Assembly: GCF_003602095.1 (NCBI RefSeq)
Contig: NZ_RAHH01000009.1
Location: forward strand, 62,001 to 126,000
Direction of reading: 5' to 3'
DNA: 64,000 nt
Source: Rahnella woolbedingensis
GTDB taxonomy: Bacteria > Pseudomonadota > Gammaproteobacteria > Enterobacterales > Enterobacteriaceae
Made by a program: the position numbers and the translations under genes. The notes beneath the pieces are model-generated. The model ran no database searches, was not told the origin of the DNA, and saw only the letters and a list, made by a program, of their open reading frames with translations. How positions within the stretch are numbered: position 1 is the first letter of the stretch; each line of letters opens with the position of its first letter. Below are positions 39,411 to 47,367 of the stretch, piece by piece.

Positions 39411-40277
39411 ATGTCAGCATTTTTCCGGTCCGACGTAACTGCCATTGGCGACTATCGAGCCGAATTGGGTGAAACTCCCGTCTGGTGCCAGCGCACACAA
39501 TCTTTGCTTTGGGTCGATATTCTGGCTCAGCGCGTTCTGCGCTACTGGCCTGATACCGGGCAAACCGAAATTCATGAACTTCCCGCTCTCACCAGCGCCG
39601 TATTGCTGACTGAAAAGAGAAATCAGTTTTTGCTGGTTTCCGTCGATGGGATCCATCTCTACGATTACGAACAGAAATCCCGCCAGAAGCTTTGCGATTA
39701 TCCTGGTGCAGAAGGTACGCGTCCTAATGAAGCCGCTGTCGCCCCCGACGGCTCGCTGTGGTTTGGCACGCTCGATATAAAAGAAGAGAAAGACAACGGC
39801 GAATGGTTCCGCTATGAAACGGGCGATGAAAAACCTGAGATGATGCTCGACGGAGTCGGGTGTACCAACACGCTGGTCTGGTATGAAGGCAAAGTCTGGT
39901 TCGCCGACAGCAAGAAAAAACGCTTCTTTTCCGCCAACGCCCGCCGGATCAATCCGCTGAAAATATCCTGTTTTTCTTCGGGCGATAAAATCCCCGACGG
40001 CTCAGCACTGACACAAAATGGCTGGCTGATCACTGCCTGCTGGGGTTCAAAATGTTTGCTGCGCCAGCAAATTAATCAGGGCGAATTACTGACGCTGGAT
40101 ACGCAACCGGTGCCGGTCACACAACCGAGTTGCTGCACGTTTGGTGGTCCGGATATGACAGAGCTGTTTATCACCTCAGCCCGCAAAAATCTCGACGCGC
40201 CGCATGCACTGGAAGGTGCGTTATTGCATGTGGAAACGACAACGGTCGGGATACCGCAAAACTTGTTTAAACTCTGA
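39411..40277 (+). CDS. SMP-30/gluconolactonase-family lactonase
   Basis: This 288-residue protein has the six-bladed beta-propeller pattern of SMP-30/regucalcin sugar lactonases. Family landmarks are GETPVW (Glu21), TRPNEAAVAPDGSLWFGTL (Asn106), TNTLVW (Asn153), FADS and IPDG (Asp196), then CCTFGGPDMTELFITSA. Glu21, Asn153 and Asp196 should be the divalent-metal ligands. Such enzymes open sugar lactones; the natural sugar is unknown. It starts with AGGAGAG before ATG 39411. It lies between the porin and the LacI-type repressor gene, which is convergent. Confidence 0.85.
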   Translation: MSAFFRSDVTAIGDYRAELGETPVWCQRTQSLLWVDILAQRVLRYWPDTGQTEIHELPALTSAVLLTEKRNQFLLVSVDGIHLYDYEQKSRQKLCDYPGAEGTRPNEAAVAPDGSLWFGTLDIKEEKDNGEWFRYETGDEKPEMMLDGVGCTNTLVWYEGKVWFADSKKKRFFSANARRINPLKISCFSSGDKIPDGSALTQNGWLITACWGSKCLLRQQINQGELLTLDTQPVPVTQPSCCTFGGPDMTELFITSARKNLDAPHALEGALLHVETTTVGIPQNLFKL

Positions 40278-40287
40278 TGTAGTGAGG

Positions 40288-40306
40288 CGCCGGACAACCG
40301 GCGTTT
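40288..40306. terminator. Small hairpin between lactonase and repressor genes
   Basis: CGCCGG-ACAA-CCGGCG followed by TTT lies between convergent stop codons. It is short but GC-rich. Confidence 0.5.
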
Positions 40307-40308
40307 AC

Positions 40309-41331
40309 CTACCCTCTCTGGAACTTCGCACTTGCGCAAGACTCACGGATCACCAGCGATGGGGGCAAAATGATCCGTTTCGGCGGTTCGTCATTCCCCT
40401 GGATCCGGCTATATAAAAGCTCCCCGGCTTTGCGCCCTATTTCACGTGCCGCAACGGAAACCGTGGTGAGGCCTGGCTGAACCAGTGAAGCTTCTGAAAT
40501 ATCATCAAACCCTACCAGCGAAAAATCGCGGCCGATGACTTTATCTTTTTGCCGCAGCGCCAGCATGACACCTAACGCCACAATATCCTGATAACACACC
40601 GCCGCCGTAATCTGCGGGAAAGCGGCCAGTAACGCGGTACAGGCCTGCGCGCCGGAACTCTGTGTCGCTTCGCAACTGACTATCCATTCGCTGCGCACGG
40701 GGATCTGATTTTCCAGTAATTTACTGCTGTAACCTCCCAGACGCTGAGCGCGGGTCGAGGATCCTTCCTGTCCGCCAATAAACGCAATATTCCGGTGTCC
40801 CTGATTGAGCAAATGTTGTGTCGCCAGTTGGATGCCGAGAAAGTTATCCGTTCCTACATAATCGAACCCGCTGTCCGGGGGAGAGCGAACCGCCATAATT
40901 ACCGGGATTTGGCGCCGTCTGAGGCTTTCATAAAACAGCGCCGGAGTTTGTCTCGCCGCACACATCACCATACCGCTGGCGCTGTTTTGCAGCAGGGAAT
41001 CGACAAACCGTTGCTGCCGCTGTGCCGATTCCGCCGTATTGGCCAGAAATAACATCATCTGATGACTTTCCATCTCGTCACTTAATCCCGCCGTCATTTC
41101 TGCATAGAAGGGATTGGTGATGTCATGCAGTAACAGCCCGACCTGATTGCTGCTCCGGTTGCGCAGATTCGCCGCCGTCTGGTTATAGACGTAGCCCAGT
41201 TTTTCCAGAGCAGCCAGCACCCGTTTGCGGGTCGCGTCCGAAATCCGCCCCTGGTTGCGCAGAACCAAGGATACCGTTGCCGTAGAAACCTGAGCATGCG
41301 CTGCGACGTCAGCCAGCGTAATGGTTGCCAT
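40309..41331 (-). CDS. LacI-family transcriptional repressor
   Basis: The 340-residue regulator has an N-terminal LacI helix-turn-helix (TLADVAAHAQVSTATVSLVL, about 4-23) and hinge. A periplasmic-binding-protein-like effector domain includes LLHDITNPFYAEMTAGL and SLVGFDDISEASLVQPGLT. It resembles MalI and its relatives. AGGAGG before ATG 41329-41331 settles the start; the frame stays open 150 bp further. It sits divergent from the isomerase/PTS operon. A palindrome with core TAAATCGATTAA in its own leader, repeated before the other two transcripts, suggests autoregulation and control of the whole island. Effector unknown, probably a sugar phosphate or the free sugar. Confidence 0.9.
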   Translation of the reverse strand: MATITLADVAAHAQVSTATVSLVLRNQGRISDATRKRVLAALEKLGYVYNQTAANLRNRSSNQVGLLLHDITNPFYAEMTAGLSDEMESHQMMLFLANTAESAQRQQRFVDSLLQNSASGMVMCAARQTPALFYESLRRRQIPVIMAVRSPPDSGFDYVGTDNFLGIQLATQHLLNQGHRNIAFIGGQEGSSTRAQRLGGYSSKLLENQIPVRSEWIVSCEATQSSGAQACTALLAAFPQITAAVCYQDIVALGVMLALRQKDKVIGRDFSLVGFDDISEASLVQPGLTTVSVAAREIGRKAGELLYSRIQGNDEPPKRIILPPSLVIRESCASAKFQRG

Positions 41332-41370
41332 CGCAACCTCCTGTGTGAATCTTCTGCGTGAATAATGACA

Positions 41371-41388
41371 AGATAAATCGATTAACCT
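41371..41388. promoter_or_regulatory. Predicted operator O1 of the LacI-type repressor
   Basis: Minus strand reads GGTTAATCGATTTATCTT, an imperfect palindrome with central CG. It lies about 45 bp before the repressor start codon. It shares GTTAATCGATTWATCT with two other sites in this island. Confidence 0.7.
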
Positions 41389-41413
41389 AAAAATGTGCAT
41401 TTTTATCATTATT

Positions 41414-41433
41414 TTCGTGAGCACTCTCACAAC
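41414..41433. promoter_or_regulatory. CRP-like site in the divergent control region
   Basis: The sequence CGTGA-GCACTC-TCACA (41416-41431) matches the CRP consensus TGTGA-N6-TCACA in nine of ten core positions. Its place suggests glucose (catabolite) control of the PTS operon. Confidence 0.7.
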
Positions 41434-41502
41434 ATGTCCACTATCGGCCTGTTTCATCCGGTTTCTTGAGGTTAATCCCATTTAGCAGCCTAGTGCAGCA
41501 GG

Positions 41503-41520
41503 CAGTTAATCGATTAATCT
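41503..41520. promoter_or_regulatory. Predicted operator O2 before the isomerase/PTS operon
   Basis: AGTTAATCGATTAATCTT contains the perfect 12-bp palindrome TTAATCGATTAA (41506-41517), about 50 bp before the first start codon of the operon and about 85 bp from the CRP-like site. Confidence 0.75.
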
Positions 41521-41567
41521 TAATTTCAGAAATGCTTAAAAATACAACACCAGAGGGAAAGCGGAAT

Positions 41568-43328
41568 ATGTCATCACCACTACGTACTGCCTCTTACGAT
41601 AAATCCCCGGAAATTTACGTTCAGGGTTTTGAACTTGCCGCGTGTGAAGGATGGGAAACCATTGCCCGCACACTTTTGCAGAAAATCACCCAGCGTAGCG
41701 CGACCAAAACCGTACTGGTGATTGACTGTTATCCGGGCGTGGATCTCACTGAGTTGCAGGATCATATGATTCAGGCGTTGCCAGCCACCCTGACCGTCGA
41801 TGCGGACCAGGCCAAACGCTCAGAGGCGGACATCCACGCGCTGATCAAACGCAATCTGACTGACGATCGTGTCTTTGGCGTCATCTCATGCCATCAGTTA
41901 GATGAGTTTTTTGACAGTGACAAAATCCGCGACCTTCAGGCGAAAATCAGCGCGGCGGAAGGTCTGGTGGTGGTGTACGGTCCCGGCGCGGCACTGATTA
42001 CCCGTGGTGACATTCTGGTTTATGCCGATCTGGCCCGCTGGGAAATTCAGCAGCGGTATCGCCGTGGCGAACTGGGGAACTGGGGCGTCAACAATACCGA
42101 TGAAGATATTTTGCGCCGCTATAAACGTGCCTTTTTCATTGAGTGGCGCGTGTTTGACCGCCACAAAACACCGCTGCTGAAATCGGCGGATTTCATTCTC
42201 GATACCAATCGCCCGCAACATCCGGTGATGGTTTCCGGCGAAGCTTTCCATGCCGGACTGCGCCAGACCACAGCGCAACCTTTTCGCGTCGTCCCCTTCT
42301 TTGACCCCGGCGTCTGGGGCGGTCAGTGGATGAAGCATCAGTTTGATCTCGACCCGGAAGCCCCGAACTACGCATGGTGTTTTGATTGCGTGCCCGAGGA
42401 AAACAGCCTGCTAATGCGTTTCGGCAACGTTCGGGTTGAGATCCCCTCTCAGGATCTGGTTTTACTCTACCCACAGGCTCTGCTGGGTGAAAAAGTCCAT
42501 GCGCGTTTTGGCGCAGAATTCCCGATCCGCTTTGATTTTCTCGATACTATTGGAGGCCAGAATCTAAGCTGTCAGGTGCATCCGCTTACCGAATATATTC
42601 AGCAAAACTTTGGCATGCACTATACGCAGGATGAGAGCTACTACATTCTCGCCGCCGAGCCGGATGCTGAGGTGTATCTGGGTATCAAAACCGGCATTGA
42701 GCCACAGGCCATGCTTGAGGATTTGCGGGCCGCACAGCGGGGTGAAAAGGCTTTTGACGATGAGAAGTTCATCAACCGTTTCCCGGCAAAAGCACACGAT
42801 CATTTTCTGATCCCTGCGGGTACGGTTCACTGCTCTGGCGCAGGCACCATGGTGCTGGAAATCAGCGCTACACCTTATATTTTCACCTTCAAACTCTGGG
42901 ACTGGGGACGAGTGGGTCTCGACGGACTTCCGCGCCCTGTTCATATTGAGCATGGTGAACAGGTGATTGATTGGCAGCGCGATACCGCCTGGGTGCAGTC
43001 CCACCTGATCAACCATATCGAACCGCTGGGGCACGGCGAAGGCTGGCGCGAAGAACGCACCGGCTTGCATGAGCGCGAGTTTATTGAAACCCGTCGCCAC
43101 TGGTTCAGCGAAGCTGTCGATCACCACACTGAAGGCCGCGTCAACGTTCTGAATCTGGTTCAGGGAGATGAAGCCATTGTTGAAAGCCCGGACCATCGTT
43201 TCGAACCTTTCACCGTCCATTACGCTGAAACTTTCATTATCCCTGCTGCCGTGGGCGCATACCGCATTCGCCCGGTTAACCCGGACGGGAAAACGCTGGC
43301 AACTCTCAAAGCCTGGGTAAGGGGATAA
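41568..43328 (+). CDS. Large class I mannose-6-phosphate isomerase-like protein
   Basis: This 586-residue protein has a C-terminal half of the class I phosphomannose isomerase (cupin) type. The expected metal ligands are Gln336 and His338 in CQVHP, Glu356 in TQDESYY and His421 in GTVHCSG. E. coli ManA has 391 residues, so about 200 are extra. The N-terminal part (about 15-240) is unfamiliar. It holds KTVLVIDCYPGVD where a P-loop might be (no GxxxxGKS/T present) and VVVYGPGAALITRGDILVYADLARWE, which recall a nucleotide-kinase-like fold that has lost its P-loop; this is inference. ATG 41568 follows GAGGG; the longer in-frame start 41466 runs through the operator. The stop is two bases from the IIA start, so it is cotranscribed with the PTS and probably isomerises its product. 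Confidence 0.8.
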   Translation: MSSPLRTASYDKSPEIYVQGFELAACEGWETIARTLLQKITQRSATKTVLVIDCYPGVDLTELQDHMIQALPATLTVDADQAKRSEADIHALIKRNLTDDRVFGVISCHQLDEFFDSDKIRDLQAKISAAEGLVVVYGPGAALITRGDILVYADLARWEIQQRYRRGELGNWGVNNTDEDILRRYKRAFFIEWRVFDRHKTPLLKSADFILDTNRPQHPVMVSGEAFHAGLRQTTAQPFRVVPFFDPGVWGGQWMKHQFDLDPEAPNYAWCFDCVPEENSLLMRFGNVRVEIPSQDLVLLYPQALLGEKVHARFGAEFPIRFDFLDTIGGQNLSCQVHPLTEYIQQNFGMHYTQDESYYILAAEPDAEVYLGIKTGIEPQAMLEDLRAAQRGEKAFDDEKFINRFPAKAHDHFLIPAGTVHCSGAGTMVLEISATPYIFTFKLWDWGRVGLDGLPRPVHIEHGEQVIDWQRDTAWVQSHLINHIEPLGHGEGWREERTGLHEREFIETRRHWFSEAVDHHTEGRVNVLNLVQGDEAIVESPDHRFEPFTVHYAETFIIPAAVGAYRIRPVNPDGKTLATLKAWVRG

Positions 43329-43330
43329 AC

Positions 43331-43759
43331 ATGATTCATGTCATTCTGGCCACGCACGGCAAACTCGCAGAGGGACTTCTGGACAGCGCAAGGATGGTTT
43401 ATGGCGAACTGGCGCAGACCTCTTTCGTCAGCCTGCGGGAAGAAGGCGGCATTGAAGCTTTTAAAAAGGAATTTGCCCGCGAAATCGAACTCAGAAGTGA
43501 GCACGCAGACGGCATTCTGGTGCTTTGTGATATGCAATCCGGTACGCCCTGGAACGTGGCGTGCTGCCATGCCTTTTCGCCGGACGCGCCCACACCGGTG
43601 GCTGCCCTCTGCGGCGTGAATTTCCCTATGCTGCTCATGAGCATGGATTATCTCAAAGAGAACGATGTCTTTCATGTTGCCGAAATTCTGGTCCGGCAAA
43701 CAGCAGAAACGATATTTTTCGCCACGCCCCCGCTCGCCCAATCAGACGAAGAATTCTAA
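43331..43759 (+). CDS. PTS enzyme IIA, mannose family
   Basis: This is the cytoplasmic IIA component that receives phosphate from HPr. The 142-residue protein has the EIIA-Man fold with the phosphorylated histidine at His9 (ILATHGKLAEGLL). DMQSGTPWNVA corresponds to the conserved D-x-x-GGTP region of the family, with SGTP in place of GGTP. It is a separate protein, not fused to IIB as in E. coli ManX. It starts two bases after the isomerase stop. Confidence 0.92.
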   Translation: MIHVILATHGKLAEGLLDSARMVYGELAQTSFVSLREEGGIEAFKKEFAREIELRSEHADGILVLCDMQSGTPWNVACCHAFSPDAPTPVAALCGVNFPMLLMSMDYLKENDVFHVAEILVRQTAETIFFATPPLAQSDEEF

Positions 43760-43768
43760 GGAGTCATT

Positions 43769-44263
43769 ATGGCTTTATCTTTTGTACGCATCGATGACCG
43801 GGTCATTCACGGGCAACTGGTGACGCGCTGGGCGAAAGAACTCCCCTGCGACGGCATTGTGGCTATTGATGACGAGGTGGCCGCAGATCCACTGCTTTCT
43901 TCCGTGATGAAAGGGGCGGTTTCCGATACTAAAGTCTGGCTGTTCGACATCGCCACAGCAATCGCTAAATTACCCAAAGTGATCGCCAGCGATAAGCGCT
44001 ATTTCGTCATCGGAAAATCACCGGTGACGTTGCAGCGTCTGGCACAGGCTGGGATCGATCTCACTAATCTGAATAAAAAAATCAACGTCGGCCCGATGAG
44101 TTCGCGCAGCAACACTCGGGTCATCGGCCCCAATCAGTCAGTGAACTCGCAAGAAATCGAAGCTTTCAACTATCTCAGTGAACTCGGATACCGGATCGAA
44201 TTTCGACTGGTGCCGGATAGCAGCTTTTATACGTGGCAGGATGCCCAAAAAAAACTCAATTAA
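43769..44263 (+). CDS. PTS enzyme IIB, mannose/fructose/sorbose family
   Basis: This 164-residue cytoplasmic IIB takes phosphate from IIA on His14 (FVRIDDRVIHGQLVTRW) and gives it to the sugar as it passes through IIC/IID. The family motif RIDDRVIHGQ is complete and the length is usual. A strong AAGGAG site stands before the start. The family includes transporters for mannose, fructose, sorbose, N-acetylgalactosamine and glycated amino acids, so substrate cannot be told. Confidence 0.92.
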   Translation: MALSFVRIDDRVIHGQLVTRWAKELPCDGIVAIDDEVAADPLLSSVMKGAVSDTKVWLFDIATAIAKLPKVIASDKRYFVIGKSPVTLQRLAQAGIDLTNLNKKINVGPMSSRSNTRVIGPNQSVNSQEIEAFNYLSELGYRIEFRLVPDSSFYTWQDAQKKLN

Positions 44264-44275
44264 CAGGGGTGGCTT

Positions 44276-45073
44276 ATGTGGTTTGAAGCAACACTTATCG
44301 GGATCCTGTGTTATCTCGGTGCACTCAGTACGCCGTGGCTGTTGGGCCTGACAGGAGGCTGGTATACCATCACCCGCCCCTTAGTCTCAGGCATGTTAGT
44401 CGGCCTGGTTCTGGGCGATGTAACGACCGGCATCATCATCGGCGTGGCCGTTCAGGCAGTGTATATCGCCCTGGTGACGCCGGGAGGATCGATGCCTTCT
44501 GATCTCAACTTTGTCGCTTTCCCGGCGATAGCATTAGGGATCTTATCCGGCAAAGGCACTGATGTCGCCGTGGCACTGGCGGCCACCATTGGTATTGCCG
44601 GTACCATTTTGTTCAACGCTATGATGGTTCTGAACTCCTACTGGAATCATCGTGCCGACGTGTCGCTGGAAAAAGGCGACGATCGCGGTGTGTATTTCAA
44701 CAGTGCAATCGGCCCTCAGATCACCAACTTTTTACTTAGATTCATCCCTACCTTTATTGCCGTGTTTTTCGGCGCACAGTACATCAGCGCCTTTATGGAC
44801 AGCCTGCCCGCGATGATCATTACCACCATGAGCGTGGTCGGAGGCATTCTGCCAGCGGTTGGGATCGCCATCCTCCTCAAACAGATTATAAAAAGCTACA
44901 CGCTGTGGATTTACTTTCTGGTGGGTTTCATCTGCATCGTCTTTTTGCATCTGAACATGGTGGCGCTGGTGATCGTCGGTGCCCTGCTGTCTTTGATTCA
45001 CTATAACTACAAACCGGAGCCGGTCAGCGCCAGCGCGTCACCGACACCCGCTAATGACGAGGATGAATTCTGA
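44276..45073 (+). CDS. PTS enzyme IIC, mannose/fructose/sorbose family
   Basis: This 265-residue inner-membrane subunit has about seven to eight hydrophobic helices. Early family motifs are RPLVSGMLVGLVLGD and TGIIIGVAVQAVYIA-VTPGGSMPSD. It forms the sugar channel together with IID. The tail is acidic and Pro/Ser rich (SASASPTPANDEDEF). Its stop overlaps the IID start by one base (TGATG), so the two are translationally coupled and should be made in equal amounts. Confidence 0.92.
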   Translation: MWFEATLIGILCYLGALSTPWLLGLTGGWYTITRPLVSGMLVGLVLGDVTTGIIIGVAVQAVYIALVTPGGSMPSDLNFVAFPAIALGILSGKGTDVAVALAATIGIAGTILFNAMMVLNSYWNHRADVSLEKGDDRGVYFNSAIGPQITNFLLRFIPTFIAVFFGAQYISAFMDSLPAMIITTMSVVGGILPAVGIAILLKQIIKSYTLWIYFLVGFICIVFLHLNMVALVIVGALLSLIHYNYKPEPVSASASPTPANDEDEF

Positions 45074-45894
45074 TGAATACCACACCCGTTTTACTCGATA
45101 AAAAGGATCTGCGCCGCTGCTGGCGGGCATGGATGATGTACAACCTGTCGTCCATGAGTTTTGAGCGGCTGGAGTCGTTCGGTTTTTGCCTGAGCATGAT
45201 GCCTGCTATCAAAAAACTCTACAGCGATCCCAAACAACGTATTGAAGCCATGCGTCGCCATGCGTCTTTTTATAATACTGAACCGCAAATCGGCGCCATT
45301 GTTAATGGTATGGCCGTAGGGTTAGAAGAGAAAAAGGCCAACGGTGAGCCGATTGATGGCGAAGCCATCAACACCCTGAAAGTCGGGCTGATGGGGCCAA
45401 TAGCCGGGATCGGGGATTCGATGATCCCTGGGATGCTTATCCCAATCTTACTCAGTATTGGTATGGCGCTGGCCGCCGGTGGCAGCATCATCGGGCCGCT
45501 GTTTTACATCCTCTCCTTTAACGCGATCATGATCGGCGGTTCCTACTGGCTGTTCATGAAAGGTTACCGGATGGGATCAGGTTCAGTGGAAATGCTGGTC
45601 AGCAACAAGTCGAATAAGGCGCGTGAGGCGCTTTCCCTGTTAGGGGTATTCGTCATGGGCGGCGTGGCAGCCAGCTATGTCAAACTGGGAACCAACCTGC
45701 AGTTCGTCACCAAAGATGGCGTGAATATTCACGTCCAGCAGATGATTGACGGGATTTTCCCTCAGCTTATGCCATTGGTCGTCGTGGTCAGTGTCTGGTA
45801 TTTCATGGCCAAACGGGGCTTGTCACCGGTAAAAGCGATGTTAAGTTTACTGGTTCTGGCAGCACTCGGCGTCGCAGTGGGCGTATTTGGATAA
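45073..45894 (+). CDS. PTS enzyme IID, mannose/fructose/sorbose family
   Basis: This 273-residue membrane partner of IIC has an N-terminal amphipathic region with the conserved MMYNLSSMSFERLESFGF. Next comes FYNTEPQIGAIVNGMAVGLEE, then the signature LKVGLMGPIAGIGDSMI, and C-terminal helices. Only the mannose class of PTS has a IID, so this fixes the class. It is the last gene of the operon, and a terminator follows. Confidence 0.93.
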   Translation: MNTTPVLLDKKDLRRCWRAWMMYNLSSMSFERLESFGFCLSMMPAIKKLYSDPKQRIEAMRRHASFYNTEPQIGAIVNGMAVGLEEKKANGEPIDGEAINTLKVGLMGPIAGIGDSMIPGMLIPILLSIGMALAAGGSIIGPLFYILSFNAIMIGGSYWLFMKGYRMGSGSVEMLVSNKSNKAREALSLLGVFVMGGVAASYVKLGTNLQFVTKDGVNIHVQQMIDGIFPQLMPLVVVVSVWYFMAKRGLSPVKAMLSLLVLAALGVAVGVFG

Positions 45895-45920
45895 AAGTTA
45901 AATCGTCTTTCTGAGATAAC

Positions 45921-45950
45921 ACGGGCGACATATTCAGTCGCCCGTTTTTA
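45921..45950. terminator. Terminator after the PTS operon
   Basis: ACGGGCGAC-atattca-GTCGCCCGT followed by TTTTATT (45921-45949). It lies between the convergent IID and cupin genes; the T run favours the plus strand. Confidence 0.8.
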
Positions 45951-45967
45951 TTGAAATATCCGTCATA

Positions 45968-46753
45968 TCAGGGCACAAAATTCACCCATTTATTCGCAAC
46001 GCTTCCCGGATCAGAGATGAACTGAAAGCGCGCCGGATCCTGTTCAAACTGCCGGTAAAGCGGTTCATCTGTGATACCAAATTCTACATATTGTCTTGGA
46101 TGCGTCGCATACAGGCGGGTCGGCGAATAGTGGGGATTTCGCTGCCAGGTAATGTGATCGCCCTGCAGCAGAGGATACCAGGCTAAACCTTTATGCTGAC
46201 GAACGGCATCATATTCAAAGCCATACTCGCGATCGCACCAGGCCGCAAAAGTCAGCGGCACATGAGGGTCGGCGGAAATAGTGGCATGCGCCCAACCCGG
46301 CGGTACCAATACTTTATCTCCCGGCGCGGCATGGATAGCAAAACAGCGGCCCGGTTCCTGCTCCACATATTCCTGCATGTAAATCACCGCTTTTCCCTGC
46401 CAGATTTCATACAGCTCCGGCGGAGACCATCCGCTGTGCTGGCTGATACGGTGAACATGCCCCTGACTGCGCACCGGTTCATCCCCGAGACGTCCGCAAG
46501 CATAGGTCACCACACCAAACAGAAGCATCCGGTTTTGTAATTCCTGATAATGGATTTTGCGGGCAACATCCATGGCAATCGCGTAGACCTGTTCCGGTCC
46601 GTCACAGGTGGGATCGCGCAACGAAGGCCGGATCTGATCCAGCGTTCGGATCTCCGGCACCGGCCCTGTGACGTCTTCCTGATAAATAAATCCCATTGGC
46701 TGCTGCGTAATACTCAGCGGCAGTCCGAAATCCTGAAGGCTGGAATCAGACAC
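45968..46753 (-). CDS. Cupin protein of the phosphoglucose-isomerase type (second of a pair)
   Basis: The 261-residue protein has a cupin core with GHVH (His99, His101), PPELYEIWQG (Glu113) and PGWAHATIS (His156), the likely metal-binding set of cupin-type phosphoglucose isomerases (Pfam GPI). There are five more residues between the His pair and Glu than in its neighbour, so it is a diverged paralogue with possibly another sugar phosphate. I chose GTG 46751-46753: GGAGG stands six bases before it and it overlaps the upstream stop by 8 bp. ATG codons further upstream (46780, 46810, 46834) lack a ribosome site and overlap the upstream gene more. Enzyme activity is inferred. Confidence 0.78.
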   Translation of the reverse strand: MSDSSLQDFGLPLSITQQPMGFIYQEDVTGPVPEIRTLDQIRPSLRDPTCDGPEQVYAIAMDVARKIHYQELQNRMLLFGVVTYACGRLGDEPVRSQGHVHRISQHSGWSPPELYEIWQGKAVIYMQEYVEQEPGRCFAIHAAPGDKVLVPPGWAHATISADPHVPLTFAAWCDREYGFEYDAVRQHKGLAWYPLLQGDHITWQRNPHYSPTRLYATHPRQYVEFGITDEPLYRQFEQDPARFQFISDPGSVANKWVNFVP

Positions 46754-47324
46754 CGGCAACCTCCAGCGACACTTTGCCATCGCGATCAAAAACCCGTATC
46801 CGAAAGCCATCAGGCTGCAAACTCTGGTAATCATGCCCCGCGATAACAGGCCAGACGGCTAAGGCTGAAAGCACATCGTGACCGGTATTCACCAGACGGT
46901 GAGCGGTAAAAGAAGGGATATGGTGAACGCTGCCGGCAAAAACCTGCTCGGTATAGGCCGGGGCATTTTCAGGCTGCAGCAATAAAATGCCTTCACCGCG
47001 CAGACCAAAATAAAATTCGGCCTGTTCACGGCGCTGATGGAAATGTCCCCGCGTCATGAAGAACTCGTCAGCCACTTTACCCGGCATCAGGTGAGTCGTG
47101 CCGGTGTGGAGTTCCCCTTCCTGCTGGGGAGATGCCAGCATTTCAACGTGATAGACCTCAAAATCCTCTGGCAATGCTTTACGCGCTGCATCATCGGAAA
47201 AAACCCCCTGAAGATCGCGCATACAGGTCGATTTGTGCTGAACATTTATGGCATCAAAGTGCCCAGTGAGCAGGTCAACCCGAACGGGTAAACCGGAACT
47301 CGCAGTCATCTCTATATTTCGCAT
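46746..47324 (-). CDS. Cupin-type phosphoglucose isomerase-like protein (first of a pair)
   Basis: The 192-residue protein matches the archaeal/bacterial cupin phosphoglucose isomerases: TRGHFHQRREQAEFYFGLRG and VHHIPSFTAHRLVNTG. His94, His96, Glu103 and His142 have the same spacing (2, 7, 39) as the metal ligands of the Pyrococcus enzyme as I remember them. Such enzymes interconvert glucose 6-phosphate and fructose 6-phosphate with Fe2+/Mn2+/Ni2+. GGAG precedes ATG 47324. It is the first gene of a two-gene operon, with a repressor operator in its promoter. An enteric already has the unrelated Pgi, so this one probably serves a different or extra hexose phosphate. Confidence 0.85.
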   Translation of the reverse strand: MRNIEMTASSGLPVRVDLLTGHFDAINVQHKSTCMRDLQGVFSDDAARKALPEDFEVYHVEMLASPQQEGELHTGTTHLMPGKVADEFFMTRGHFHQRREQAEFYFGLRGEGILLLQPENAPAYTEQVFAGSVHHIPSFTAHRLVNTGHDVLSALAVWPVIAGHDYQSLQPDGFRIRVFDRDGKVSLEVAGV

Positions 47325-47367
47325 CTGTAAACTCCGCCCAAGGAAAAACAGACGATTTCAGTATAAA

